A stretch of DNA of 64,000 nt from Bacteroidales bacterium (GCA_024400495.1 JAKSMR010000006.1:42311-106310); one strand, 5' to 3'. Positions 35,889-46,037 are shown, counted from the stretch's first letter. A program made the numbers and translations. The notes: generated from the letters alone by a model not told the origin.

Positions 35889-37367
35889 ATGAAGCACTTG
35901 ACAACCTGCATAATCTCACTCTTTCTGTTGCTGAATATTGCTGTGGCACAGACTAATATCACCATCCGAGGTACCGTTGACGACGCCGAGGGAAAGATGG
36001 TTGAGCTCTACAAATATGCCGACAAAATATCGAATTTGGAGATGTTGGTCGACACTTGCCGCATCAGTCCCGAGCATTTTTTTGAAGTGAAATGCTATGC
36101 CAACACTCCTATGCTGGTGGCTATACAGATCGAGAACTACTCGCAATCGTTCTTTGTAGAGCCGGGCAGAACCTATGATGTTGTTGTGGAGGATTTCGAC
36201 TGGAATATCGATGAGCAGAAGAACATCTTCCTCGATCCCGTCACGCTTCCCGTCCAGTTTGTAGGGCTTCCTAAAGATGATGTCAACTACTTGATTGGCA
36301 AGTTTGAAGGCGTTGTCAGCAAGTATATTATGGATCATCGTGCCGTGATGGACATGCGCTATCGTCCCAAGAAGCAGTATTTCGACAGCCTGGTGATGGA
36401 AGTGAACAGATACTGTCCTGATATTGAAGGGAATGATTTCTTCAACCGTTACAAACGGTATAATCTGGCCAAGATGCGCCTCGAGATGCGCCTCGGCTCG
36501 AGAAAGAGTGTTTTCGAACAGTTCATCAAAGACCAGTATGTGCTGGCTTACGACGACAACTATATGACCCTGTTCTCGGCCCTCTATGCCAACTCCATCT
36601 CCTTGGGTAGCAGATATATAAAGCAGCCGAGACTGGCCTATTGGATCGAGAATCTGGAGTATGCTGTTTTTGTCGACTCCCTGGGTGTCGACCCGTTCCT
36701 GCGACACGAGCAGATCCGAGAGCTGGCTGCTCTTCAGGCTTTGGGAGAATGCTACTACAACTCTCTGTATAAGCAAGATAAAGTGGTGGCGATGATCAAA
36801 CTCATAGCCCAACGCACCAAGTTCTCGCAGCATCAGGTCGTGGCAGACAACCTGCTCAAGAGCCTGCGTCGCCAGCAGACTGAGGCTGTGGACACTATGC
36901 CCTTAGGCGAGCTTCCTGATGTGGAGAAGAAGATGTTTTCCCTCGACTCCCTCAAGGGTCATTGGGTCTATATCGCTTTCGTTCGTGCCGACGACCCCAA
37001 CTGCATGGGCGAGATCGAGACCATGGCTCATTTCAAGGACACGATCTACAAGATGAGTGACAGCATTGATTTTGTGACGATTGTATGCGACCGCGAGTTC
37101 CAGAAGATGTATCATCTGCTGATGAACACCAAGAAAGGTAGCCGCTACGACTGGACCTGGCTCCACTACAACGGGAACTTCGATCTCCTGCGTCGTTTTG
37201 AGGTGTGCAGCTATCCTTGGTTTGTGCTGCTCGACCCCAACGGAAAACCCTATTACAACATCACTCCCGCTCCCTCGACAGGCATCTTCCTCGACGCCCC
37301 GTGGAATCCCAAGAACCAGCCCAAGATCCAGGAACGAGAGGTGTACAAACACACACAACGAAAATAA
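35889..37367 (+). CDS. Exported protein with C-terminal thioredoxin-like fold
   Basis: 492 residues. Signal peptide (MKHLTTCIISLFLLLNIAVAQ), an N-terminal beta-rich domain with TIRGTVDDAEGKMVELYKYA as in Bacteroidetes DUF4369/TlpA-type proteins, a helical middle, and a thioredoxin-like domain from about residue 345. In it the usual redox CXXC is missing: the aligned site reads DDPNCMGEI with one Cys, while the cis-Pro region SYPWFVLLDPNG is kept. It is therefore unlikely to be a normal disulfide reductase. Function unknown. It precedes argS by 55 bases, with a small hairpin (37385-37402) between. Confidence 0.82.
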   Translation: MKHLTTCIISLFLLLNIAVAQTNITIRGTVDDAEGKMVELYKYADKISNLEMLVDTCRISPEHFFEVKCYANTPMLVAIQIENYSQSFFVEPGRTYDVVVEDFDWNIDEQKNIFLDPVTLPVQFVGLPKDDVNYLIGKFEGVVSKYIMDHRAVMDMRYRPKKQYFDSLVMEVNRYCPDIEGNDFFNRYKRYNLAKMRLEMRLGSRKSVFEQFIKDQYVLAYDDNYMTLFSALYANSISLGSRYIKQPRLAYWIENLEYAVFVDSLGVDPFLRHEQIRELAALQALGECYYNSLYKQDKVVAMIKLIAQRTKFSQHQVVADNLLKSLRRQQTEAVDTMPLGELPDVEKKMFSLDSLKGHWVYIAFVRADDPNCMGEIETMAHFKDTIYKMSDSIDFVTIVCDREFQKMYHLLMNTKKGSRYDWTWLHYNGNFDLLRRFEVCSYPWFVLLDPNGKPYYNITPAPSTGIFLDAPWNPKNQPKIQEREVYKHTQRK

Positions 37368-37422
37368 ACAGAAGTCAAATAACAGGCAGCACGAATGCTG
37401 CCACACCTAATTGTAATTCAAG

Positions 37423-39213
37423 ATGATTGAACAACAACTGCAACAGGCCATCGCTCAGGCTCTGAAAACCCTCTACGCTTTCGAGGCCGCGCCCGAGAGC
37501 ATCATTCTCCAAACCACCAAGAAAGAGTTTGAAGGCGACTTCACTCTGGTTGTCTTCCCCTATGTCAAAGCCGCTCGCAAAAGCCCCGAGATGGTGGCCA
37601 ACGAGATTGGCGCCGCCGTCAAAGAGATGGTGGCAGAGATTGCCTCCTTCAATGTGATCAAAGGCTTCCTCAACTTCGCCATAGCCGACAGCTATTGGAT
37701 GGCTTTCATGAACAGCATCGTGATGGAGCAGAACTATGGTCTGAAGGCGGCCAACGAGAATGCAGCACCTATCGTTGTTGAATACTCTTCCCCCAACACC
37801 AATAAGCCCCTCCACCTCGGCCACGTGCGCAACAACCTCCTTGGATGGTCTGTCTCCCAGCTCCTTAAAGCTAGCGGGAATAATGTTAAGATGGTGAACC
37901 TGGTCAACGACCGCGGAATCCATATCTGCAAGTCCATGCTGGCGTGGATGAAGTTCGGTAACGGCGAAACCCCCGAGACCTCCGGCATGAAAGGCGACCA
38001 TCTGGTGGGCAAATATTATGTAGAATTCGACAAGCATTTCCGTGCTGAAGTCAAAGAACTTGTAGCCGGCGGCATGGAAGAGGAAGAGGCCAAGAAACAG
38101 GCACCTCTGCTCCTTGAGGCCCAGGCTATGCTGAAGAAATGGGAAGAAGGCGACAAAGAGATCCGCGACCTCTGGCAGAAGATGAACGGCTGGGTTTATG
38201 CCGGCTTCGACGAGACCTATAAGAAGATGGGCGTCGGTTTCGACAAGATCTATTACGAGTCGAACACCTATATGCTCGGCAAGGAACTTGTGCAGAAAGG
38301 TCTCGATATGGGCGTCCTCTACAAGAGAGAAGACGGCGCCGTATGTGCCGACCTTACCGGCGACGGCCTCGACCATAAGGTCCTCCTCCGCAAAGACGGT
38401 ACTTCGGTCTATATGACCCAGGACCTCGGTACGGCTTTGCTCCGCCACAACGACTTTGGCGCCGACAGATTGATCTATGTTGTAGGAAACGAGCAGGACT
38501 ATCATTTCAAAGTGCTGAAAATCATCCTTGGCCGTTTGGGCTTCGACTGGGCAGACAAGGTTTACCACCTCTCCTACGGCATGGTTGAGCTCCCCAACGG
38601 CAAGATGAAGAGCCGAGAAGGAACCGTTGTCGATGCCGACGACCTGATGGCCGAGATGGTCAATACCGCAGCCGAAATGAGCAAAGAACACGGCAAAAAC
38701 GACGATCTCACTCCCGAACAGCAGAACGAGCTCTACCATATGCTGGCTATGGGCGCCTTGAAATATTTCATCCTCAAGGTCGATCCAACCAAAAACATGC
38801 TCTTCAACCCCGAAGAGAGCATCGACTTCAACGGCAATACCGGTCCTTTCATCCAGTACACCCATGCCCGCATCCGCTCTATCGTCCGCAAGGGTGAAGA
38901 CCAGGGTTGTAAAGTCTCTGCCGTTAATGCCGATGGTCTTACCCTCAACGAGAAGGAGCGCGAGGTGATCAAGAAACTCCACGACCTGCCCTCGATGGTC
39001 CAGACCGCAGCAGCAGCCTTCAGTCCCGCAATGGTTGCCAACTATGCTTTTGAACTGGCCAAGCTCTTCAACTCCTTCTATCAAGATACTCCCATCCTGA
39101 AGGAAGAGAATGTTGCCCTCAAGTCGTTCAGAATCAACCTCTGTGCTACTGTTGCAACAGCCCTGAGAAACACCATGAACATTCTCGGCATCCAAGTGCC
39201 TGAACGTATGTAA
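37423..39213 (+). CDS. argS: Arginyl-tRNA synthetase
   Basis: Class I synthetase of 596 residues charging tRNA-Arg. The HIGH site reads HLGHVRNNLLG and follows VEYSSPNTNKP; the KMSKS site is the ArgRS-type MKSREGTVV. The N-terminal domain (residues 1-110) that binds the tRNA D-loop and the C-terminal DALR anticodon-binding domain (about 470-596, ending MNILGIQVPERM) are complete. Confidence 0.97.
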   Translation: MIEQQLQQAIAQALKTLYAFEAAPESIILQTTKKEFEGDFTLVVFPYVKAARKSPEMVANEIGAAVKEMVAEIASFNVIKGFLNFAIADSYWMAFMNSIVMEQNYGLKAANENAAPIVVEYSSPNTNKPLHLGHVRNNLLGWSVSQLLKASGNNVKMVNLVNDRGIHICKSMLAWMKFGNGETPETSGMKGDHLVGKYYVEFDKHFRAEVKELVAGGMEEEEAKKQAPLLLEAQAMLKKWEEGDKEIRDLWQKMNGWVYAGFDETYKKMGVGFDKIYYESNTYMLGKELVQKGLDMGVLYKREDGAVCADLTGDGLDHKVLLRKDGTSVYMTQDLGTALLRHNDFGADRLIYVVGNEQDYHFKVLKIILGRLGFDWADKVYHLSYGMVELPNGKMKSREGTVVDADDLMAEMVNTAAEMSKEHGKNDDLTPEQQNELYHMLAMGALKYFILKVDPTKNMLFNPEESIDFNGNTGPFIQYTHARIRSIVRKGEDQGCKVSAVNADGLTLNEKEREVIKKLHDLPSMVQTAAAAFSPAMVANYAFELAKLFNSFYQDTPILKEENVALKSFRINLCATVATALRNTMNILGIQVPERM

Positions 39214-39299
39214 TGACTCATTCCCTTGATGCGTTATCCTCGGTTGCCGGGCAGAACCGCCAACTCTGGATCACGCATTAAGAAATCAACAATACTGAC

Positions 39300-40013
39300 A
39301 TGATCTACCAACTTCCCTTTACCATCTACACCCTTCTGAGCGACCGTTACTGTCGCATCAAGATGTCAGCCATAGCACAACTTCTGCAGGAAGTAGCAGA
39401 AATGCATTGTACAGAGACCGGTATAGGCTACCACACCTTGATCAAAGAGAACAAGATATGGGTTCTCACCCGTTCCAGCTACAGGATACTGAGCCGCTAC
39501 CCCAAGCTCGACGAGCAGGTGACGTTGCGGACCTGGAGCAAATGTTGTGACGGACTTTTCGCCACACGTGAGTTTGAGATTCTCAGCCAGATGAACGAAG
39601 TGCTCGTTGCCGGAACAACCCAATGGGTGATTATGGATATCGTTAGCCGCAAGGTGAACCGACTTTCCAACGAATTCCTGGCAGGCTACGAGCATCACGA
39701 CCAAGGTGCACTCACCTGTACCTCACCCCGTTTGCGAATGCCCGAAGGCATGGAAATGGTTAGCGAGTTCCAAGTCGCACATTCCTCTATCGATAAAGCC
39801 CAGCATGTGAACAATACCGAATACATCCGTTGGACCATAGACGTTCTCCCCGAAGAAGTTAGAGAAAAAGGAATCCGTTCGCTCGACATCAACTACAACC
39901 TCGAGACCCGACCCGAGGAAATGGTTCAGATCTTCATGCTGAAGAACGACGAAGGATACTGGTTCCAGGTGAAGAATCCCCGTGGCGTCGCCGTCAATAT
40001 CCTGATGAAATAA
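39300..40013 (+). CDS. Acyl-ACP thioesterase (FatA/FatB family)
   Basis: Releases free fatty acids from acyl carrier protein. 237 residues with two hot-dog repeats of the plant/bacterial acyl-ACP thioesterase family. The second repeat holds the catalytic region SSIDKAQHVNNTEYIRW, matching the conserved D-x-x-x-H-V-N-N pattern with Asp, Asn and His. Chain-length preference cannot be read. It begins 86 bases after argS. Confidence 0.9.
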   Translation: MIYQLPFTIYTLLSDRYCRIKMSAIAQLLQEVAEMHCTETGIGYHTLIKENKIWVLTRSSYRILSRYPKLDEQVTLRTWSKCCDGLFATREFEILSQMNEVLVAGTTQWVIMDIVSRKVNRLSNEFLAGYEHHDQGALTCTSPRLRMPEGMEMVSEFQVAHSSIDKAQHVNNTEYIRWTIDVLPEEVREKGIRSLDINYNLETRPEEMVQIFMLKNDEGYWFQVKNPRGVAVNILMK

Positions 40014-40205
40014 CCCGAAACAGGGTAGGGGAGACAGACAGGAAGGAATGCTCAGGCAGAGAGTCGGCATACCCCTACGTCGTGGATTTGCAAGAGTGAT
40101 AAGACGCAAATGCGACGCTAGTCCGACGCTATGGTGTGGAACGAACTGGATAATAGTTACTTCCACGCTTTGTTGATAAAAGGTTGAAAATATATTTGAC
40201 AATAT

Positions 40206-40237
40206 CTTGTATATTTTACAAAAAAGTTGTATCTTTG
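40206..40237 (+). promoter_or_regulatory. Promoter for gcvP
   Basis: TATCTTTG at 40230-40237 with CTTG at 40206-40209, 20 bases upstream. The -33 part is imperfect. Initiation near 40244 leaves a 42-base leader, too short for a glycine riboswitch; none is seen. Confidence 0.68.
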
Positions 40238-40285
40238 CCTTTTGTAATATATTATTTAAGGAATAATAAATAATTAATAAACTAT

Positions 40286-43132
40286 ATGATTACTAATAAT
40301 TTTGCCCCCCGCCACAATGGTGTGAGCAATGCTGCCGACGAGGCAAAAATGCTCCAGACCATCGGCGTGAGCTCCATGGACGAGCTCATCGAAAAGACTG
40401 TGCCCGCACACATCCGTCTTTCCGAACCTATGCCTATCGCTAAAGGTATGAACGAGTATGAGTTCCTCGGCCGCATGAAGGAACTTGCCGCAAAGAACAA
40501 AGTTTACAAGACCTATATCGGTATGGGTTACTACAACACCATCACTCCCGCCGTTGTTATGCGCAACGTATTCGAGAATGCTGGTTGGTATACCGCATAC
40601 ACCCCCTATCAGACCGAAATCTCCCAGGGTCGTCTCGAGGCTCTCATGACCTATCAGACCATGGTTGCCGACATGACCAAACTTCCTCTCGCCAACGCTT
40701 CTCTTCTCGACGAAGCTACCGCCGGTGGTGAGGCCATGATCATGTTCTTCAACAGCCGCAACCGTCAGCAGGCTAAGGATGGCGTTTGCAAAGTTTTTGT
40801 TGACGAAGGCATCCTTCCTCAGACCCTCGACGTAATGCGCACCAACGCCGCTCCCCGTGGCATCGAGATCGTTGTAGGCAAGGCATCTGAGATCCAGCTC
40901 GACAACACCTTCTTCGGCGCCTTCGTTCAGTACCCCAACCAGTTTGGTGAAGTTGCTGACTATACCGAGTTCATCGCTAAAGCTCACGAGCTTGGAATCT
41001 TCGTAGCATGTGCTACCGACCTCATGGCCCTCGCTCTTCTCAAGGCTCCCGGCGAGATGGGTGCTGACTGCGCTTTCGGTAACGTACAGCGTTTCGGTAT
41101 CCCTATGGGCTTCGGCGGTCCCGGCGCAGGTTTCTTCGCCGTTACCGAAGCTTTCAAGCGCGCTTTCCCCGGCCGTATCATCGGTTGGACTGTTGACGCT
41201 AAGGGCAACCCCGCAGTTCGTATGGCTCTCGGTATGCGTGAGCAGCACATCAAACGCGAGAAAGCAACCTCCAACATCTGCACCAGCCAGGCTCTCATCG
41301 CCATCATGGCAGGTTTCTATGCCGCTTATCATGGTCCCGAAGGCATCAAAGCCATCGCTTCCAACATGCACAAACAGGCTTGCAAGCTTGCCGAAGAACT
41401 GGCAAAATACGGTTACAAACAGCACAACAAGGTGTTCTTCGACACCCTCGCACTCGAGTGCCCCGTTAAGACCGACAAAGTTCGCGAAATCGCCCTCAAG
41501 AACAAGATCAACTTCCGCTATATCTGCGAAGACTGCATCGGTATCTCCCTTGGCGAGACCGTTAGCCACGCCGACATCCAGGCCATCGTAAACGTATTGG
41601 CCGAAGCCGCCGGCAAGCAGGCAGAAGAAGTCAAATGCGGTTGCTGCTGCAACAGCGTTGCCGACTGCATCCCCGCAGAACTCCAGCGCACCTCCACCTA
41701 TCTCACCGCTAAGGTTTTCAACCGTTACCACAGTGAGACCGAGATGATGCGTTATATGAAGAAACTCGAGGTTAAAGACCTCTCCCTCAACCGCGCTATG
41801 ATTCCTCTGGGCTCCTGCACCATGAAGCTCAACGCTGCTGCAGAGATGATGCCTCTCTCCTGGAGCGAGTTCACCAGCATCCACCCCTTCGTTCCCGAAG
41901 ATCAGGCCGAAGGTTATCTTGAGATGATCCACGACATGGAGCGTCTCCTTTCCATCTGCACCGGTTTCGCAGGCACCAGCCTCCAGCCCAACGCAGGTTC
42001 CGCAGGTGAGTACAGCGGCCTTACCGTTATCCGCAACTACCACATCGCCAACGGAAATCCCCAGCGTAACGTATGTCTCATCCCCGCTTCTGCACACGGC
42101 ACCAACCCCGCATCTGCTGCTAAGGCAGGTATGGTAGTTGTAGTTGTCAAGTGCAACGACAAGGGCGATGTAGATCTCGAAGACCTCCGCGCAAAGGCTG
42201 AGCAGTACAAAGATACTCTCTCCTGCGTAATGGTTACCTATCCCTCCACCCATGGTGCATTCGAAGAAGGCATCCTCGAGCTCATCAACATCATCCACGA
42301 GTTCGGCGGCCTCGTATATATGGACGGCGCAAACATGAACGCTCAGGTTGGTCTCACCAGCCCCGGCCACATGGGTGCCGACGTATGCCACCTCAACCTC
42401 CACAAGACCTTCGGTATGCCTCACGGTGGTGGCGGTCCCGGAGTTGGCCCCATCTGCGTTTGCGAGAAACTTCTCGACTTCCTCCCCAGCCACAGCCAGG
42501 TTAAGGTCGGTGGTAGCAAGGGTAATGCCATGGCAGCTGCTCCCTATGGTTCTGCTATGCTTCTCCCCATCACCTACGGTTACCTCCTCATGCTCGGCGG
42601 CGACGGCCTTACTGAAGCTACCAAGCACGCTATCCTCAACGCCAACTACCTCCGTGCCCGTCTTGAGAAATACTACAAGATTCTCTACACCGGTAAGAAT
42701 GGTATGTGCGGCCACGAGATGATTGTTGACTTCAGCGAATTCAGCCTCAAGGTTAGTGTTGGTGACGTTGCTAAGCGACTCATGGACTATGGTTTCCATG
42801 CTCCTACCGTTGCTTTCCCCGTACACAACACCCTCATGGTAGAACCCACCGAGAGCGAACCTCTCAGCGAGCTCGACCGCCTCTGCGACGCTTTCATCGC
42901 CATCCGTCAGGAGATCGACGACGTGATGACCGGCAAGACTGCACAGGACAACAACCCCATCTGCAACGCTCCTCACACCATGGAGGTGGTTTGCGCAGAA
43001 GAGTGGACTCTGCCTTACAGCCGCAAGACTGCAGCCTTCCCCATCGCACACGACGATAAGTACTGGCCTACTATCAGCAAGATCGACGACGCCTACGGCG
43101 ACCGTAATCTGCAACCTGTTTGGGCTGAGTAA
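40286..43132 (+). CDS. gcvP: Glycine dehydrogenase (decarboxylating), P protein
   Basis: PLP enzyme that decarboxylates glycine and loads the aminomethyl group on GcvH. 948 residues, the fused single-chain form (P1-like half to about 450, P2-like half after). The PLP lysine is K707 in HLNLHKTFGMPHGGGGPG. Both the N-terminal GMGYYNTITPAVVMRN and GSCTMKLNA segments are conserved. Strong codon bias suggests high expression. The gene is a single unit with its own promoter and terminator; gcvH lies 11 kb upstream on the other strand. Confidence 0.97.
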   Translation: MITNNFAPRHNGVSNAADEAKMLQTIGVSSMDELIEKTVPAHIRLSEPMPIAKGMNEYEFLGRMKELAAKNKVYKTYIGMGYYNTITPAVVMRNVFENAGWYTAYTPYQTEISQGRLEALMTYQTMVADMTKLPLANASLLDEATAGGEAMIMFFNSRNRQQAKDGVCKVFVDEGILPQTLDVMRTNAAPRGIEIVVGKASEIQLDNTFFGAFVQYPNQFGEVADYTEFIAKAHELGIFVACATDLMALALLKAPGEMGADCAFGNVQRFGIPMGFGGPGAGFFAVTEAFKRAFPGRIIGWTVDAKGNPAVRMALGMREQHIKREKATSNICTSQALIAIMAGFYAAYHGPEGIKAIASNMHKQACKLAEELAKYGYKQHNKVFFDTLALECPVKTDKVREIALKNKINFRYICEDCIGISLGETVSHADIQAIVNVLAEAAGKQAEEVKCGCCCNSVADCIPAELQRTSTYLTAKVFNRYHSETEMMRYMKKLEVKDLSLNRAMIPLGSCTMKLNAAAEMMPLSWSEFTSIHPFVPEDQAEGYLEMIHDMERLLSICTGFAGTSLQPNAGSAGEYSGLTVIRNYHIANGNPQRNVCLIPASAHGTNPASAAKAGMVVVVVKCNDKGDVDLEDLRAKAEQYKDTLSCVMVTYPSTHGAFEEGILELINIIHEFGGLVYMDGANMNAQVGLTSPGHMGADVCHLNLHKTFGMPHGGGGPGVGPICVCEKLLDFLPSHSQVKVGGSKGNAMAAAPYGSAMLLPITYGYLLMLGGDGLTEATKHAILNANYLRARLEKYYKILYTGKNGMCGHEMIVDFSEFSLKVSVGDVAKRLMDYGFHAPTVAFPVHNTLMVEPTESEPLSELDRLCDAFIAIRQEIDDVMTGKTAQDNNPICNAPHTMEVVCAEEWTLPYSRKTAAFPIAHDDKYWPTISKIDDAYGDRNLQPVWAE

Positions 43133-43153
43133 GCTCCGACAGACATATAACAC

Positions 43154-43188
43154 AAAAGCCCTGCTCTAGTCAGGGTAGGGCTTTTGTT
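43154..43188 (+). terminator. Terminator after gcvP
   Basis: AAAAGCCCT (43154-43162) / AGGGCTTTT (43177-43185), a perfect 9-bp stem followed by GTTT. Confidence 0.9.
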
Positions 43189-43269
43189 TATTGCTACTAC
43201 ACAATGGTGGATTCGTTTCGCCATTGTTCTTTTGGGTATTAAAACCTTTCGCACATATATAATATACTA

Positions 43270-44046
43270 ATGAATATTTCTATCTTATTATCATATCTTC
43301 TCATCATTGTTGGAGTCGCAATCTGGTGTGTCCTTCTTCCGGGCAAGAAGATGATCAGCCATAAGGTCATGGAGAGCATTACCGTGTTTGGTGGTGCGTT
43401 CCTCCTAGGTTCTTGTTTTATCAACTTGGTTCCCCATATGTATCTGGAGGGCTACGAGCTCGAGATGGGCAATATGACGCTTAAGGTAGGTGTGGCTGTG
43501 TTGGCAGGTTTTATTATCCAGCTGCTGTTGGAACGACTCACCAAAGGCATTGAGCACGGACACAACCATTCCGAATGTCATGCCTGCGACCATCACGAGG
43601 AACATCATGTCCATCCTGTCACCGGACTCATCCTCGGTCTCTCCATCCATGCCTTCCTCGAAGGAATGCCTATGATCGACGGCGATGGCGACATCCATCA
43701 AGGACTGCTTTATGGAATCGTGCTGCATAACATACCCATTGCACTTGTGCTTGTCGGCTTGTTTATGAGCAACAAATATTCCTTCCTCAAGTCGTTCCTG
43801 CTGTTGCTGCTCTTTGGTGTGATGACTCCTCTGGGATCGTTATGCAACCTCTACCTCCTTCCCGAGAACGAGCCGATGCAATGCATCATCATGGGTGTGG
43901 TTGTTGGTATCTTGCTGCATGTGAGCGTCAGCATCCTCTTCGCCCAGGACCACTACAAGTTCTCTTGGGTCAAGTTCTTGCTGATTGTTGCTGCCTTTGT
44001 TGCCGCCTATTATACCCCAGGATGCCCCGAGATCTATCCAAGATAA
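43270..44046 (+). CDS. ZIP-family metal transporter
   Basis: 258 residues, eight TM helices. The variable loop after TM3 is very rich in His (HGHNHSECHACDHHEEHHVH, near residue 95-115), typical for zinc or iron binding. TM4 has SIHAFLEGMP and TM5 HNIPIAL, the two intramembrane metal-site motifs of ZIP proteins. Imports divalent metal into the cytoplasm; zinc is most likely. No zinc-regulator site is recognised upstream. Confidence 0.92.
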   Translation: MNISILLSYLLIIVGVAIWCVLLPGKKMISHKVMESITVFGGAFLLGSCFINLVPHMYLEGYELEMGNMTLKVGVAVLAGFIIQLLLERLTKGIEHGHNHSECHACDHHEEHHVHPVTGLILGLSIHAFLEGMPMIDGDGDIHQGLLYGIVLHNIPIALVLVGLFMSNKYSFLKSFLLLLLFGVMTPLGSLCNLYLLPENEPMQCIIMGVVVGILLHVSVSILFAQDHYKFSWVKFLLIVAAFVAAYYTPGCPEIYPR

Positions 44047-44176
44047 GCACCTCATGCCTATAGAGTCGATTGATATCTTCTATAAGTATGAGACTGGTCT
44101 CGTATCATAAAAAACAACAGATGTCGGATATTCTCGTCTAAAAAGCACTCTTGTCAACAATTGATACTCTGAAAAA

Positions 44177-46036
44177 ATGATACTCTCTGTCATCATAGTC
44201 AACTACAATGTCAAGCATTTCCTTGAGCAATGTTTGAACTCTGTATTTGCCAGCGAACGAAAGCTGGCGAATGGCGAACAGCTGGATATCGAGTGTATTG
44301 TTGTCGACAACAATAGTGTGGATGGGTCTGTCGAGATGGTTCGTGAAAGATTCCCCGAGGTTGTTTGTGTCGACAACAAAGACAACCCGGGTTTTGCCAA
44401 AGCCAACAACCAGGCTCTCAGGATAGCCAAGGGCGATTATCTTCTGCTCCTTAATCCAGACACCATTGTTGAGAAGGAGACCTTCATCATGTGTATCAAC
44501 TTCATGATGGAACATCGGGAGTGTGGCGCGTTGGGAGTGAAGATGATCAATGGCGAAGGTGTCTATTTGAAGGAGAGCAAACGTGGTTTCCCGACTCCGG
44601 AGACTTCGTTCTATAAGATTAGCGGACTCATCAAGCTCTTCCCCCATCATCCCAAGATCGCCCGCTACTATATGGGTCATCTGAGCAACGACGAGGTGAA
44701 CGAGATCGAGATCCTCCCAGGAGCGTTCATCATGATGAGCCGCGAGAGCTATGAAAAAGTAGGTGGCTTGGACGAGAGCTATTTCATGTATGGAGAGGAT
44801 ATCGACTTCTCCTGGCGCTTCATCCTGGCCGGCTATAAGAACTATTACCTCCCGACCACACGCATCATCCACTACAAGGGCGAGAGCACCAAGAAGGGTT
44901 CGATGAACTATGTCTACACCTTTTACAACGCCATGGTGATCTTTGCCAAGAAATATTTTAGCGGCAGCAACGCCAAGCTCTACATCGGGCTGATCAACAT
45001 GGCAATATGGGCTCGTGCGGGGCTCTCTTTCGTGAAGCGCATCTTCTGCAATATCGCTCAGCCGTTGGTGGATTTCCTTATCGCCTTTGGTGGTTTTGTT
45101 GCCGCCAAACAGCTATGGGCGACCTTCTGGGCTGAGAACGTAAGTTACTATCCCTCAGTATATACTTGGGTGGTGATCCCATTCTATATCCTGTTCATGA
45201 TGCTGGTAAGCTGGCTTTACGGAGGCTATGACAAACCCTTGAGAATTGGCCGCCTGGTCAGAGGCATGGGGCTGGGATGTCTGTTGCTGCTGGCTTTCTA
45301 TTCTCTGCTTGACGAAACGCAACGCTATTCCCGTATGGTGTTGCTCTTGGGTTCTGCGTGGAGCATTCTCAGTGCTGTAGCGATCAGAATTCCCAAGTTA
45401 CGCAAGCATACCGACAACACCCTCCTCGTCGGCAGCCCCGAAGAGACCCAGCGTGTGGAGCAGCTGATCCGCAACTATGGTATCGACACAGAATTGATCG
45501 AGCATGTCGACCCGGCAAAGGGGATCCAGCTTAGTGAGCTGATCCGTGTTTTCAAGATCACAGACGTCGTCTTTTGCGGTCGTGATATCCAAACCCAAGA
45601 CATCATCAGCCAGATGGCCTCGCTTCAGGCGACAGGCGTCCGTTTCAAGATCGTTCCTTCCGATAGCGACATTATCATCGGAAGCAACGCCATCTCCAGT
45701 AGGGAAGATATCTTCTCTGTGGATATCAACACGATAGACACTCCCTACAACCGTCGCAACAAACGACTGTTCGATATATTCTCGTCTCTTATACTACTGA
45801 TACTCTCTCCCTTGCACATCTTGTTCCAAAAACAGAAGAGGGATGTTTATCCTCATCTGTTCCAGGTACTTGTTGGCAAGAAGAGCTGGGTGAGTCCGGA
45901 AAATGGAGTCTTCACCCCAGCCGACATTCTCGACCGCAAACCCTCCGACACAACCCACCTCGACCAACGCTACAAACGCAACTACAAGTTGGGAACCGAT
46001 ATTGCAATCCTCTTCAAAAACATAAACAAGCTATAA
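44177..46036 (+). CDS. GT2 glycosyltransferase fused to a gutted polyprenyl-phosphate sugar transferase-like region
   Basis: 619 residues. Residues 1 to about 250 form a rhamnosyltransferase-like GT2 domain (VIIVNYNVKHFLEQCL, VVDNNSVDGS, LLLLNPDT, MYGEDIDFSWR). After that come about four TM helices (roughly 280-410), a Rossmann-like domain (NTLLVGSPEETQRVEQLI) and a hairpin RRNKRLFDIFSSLILLILSP, the arrangement seen in WbaP/WcaJ-type phosphoglycosyltransferases. The catalytic core of such enzymes is not present: only tail-like words GKKSWVSP and YKRNYKLGTDIAILFKNINK remain. The GT2 part is probably active; the rest may be a membrane scaffold. The next gene starts 1 base after the stop. Confidence 0.88.
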   Translation: MILSVIIVNYNVKHFLEQCLNSVFASERKLANGEQLDIECIVVDNNSVDGSVEMVRERFPEVVCVDNKDNPGFAKANNQALRIAKGDYLLLLNPDTIVEKETFIMCINFMMEHRECGALGVKMINGEGVYLKESKRGFPTPETSFYKISGLIKLFPHHPKIARYYMGHLSNDEVNEIEILPGAFIMMSRESYEKVGGLDESYFMYGEDIDFSWRFILAGYKNYYLPTTRIIHYKGESTKKGSMNYVYTFYNAMVIFAKKYFSGSNAKLYIGLINMAIWARAGLSFVKRIFCNIAQPLVDFLIAFGGFVAAKQLWATFWAENVSYYPSVYTWVVIPFYILFMMLVSWLYGGYDKPLRIGRLVRGMGLGCLLLLAFYSLLDETQRYSRMVLLLGSAWSILSAVAIRIPKLRKHTDNTLLVGSPEETQRVEQLIRNYGIDTELIEHVDPAKGIQLSELIRVFKITDVVFCGRDIQTQDIISQMASLQATGVRFKIVPSDSDIIIGSNAISSREDIFSVDINTIDTPYNRRNKRLFDIFSSLILLILSPLHILFQKQKRDVYPHLFQVLVGKKSWVSPENGVFTPADILDRKPSDTTHLDQRYKRNYKLGTDIAILFKNINKL

Positions 46037-46037
46037 G

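Noticed and set aside
40014-40285. Glycine riboswitch before gcvP
   Set aside because: The predicted start of transcription leaves only about 42 leader bases and no aptamer core is seen.
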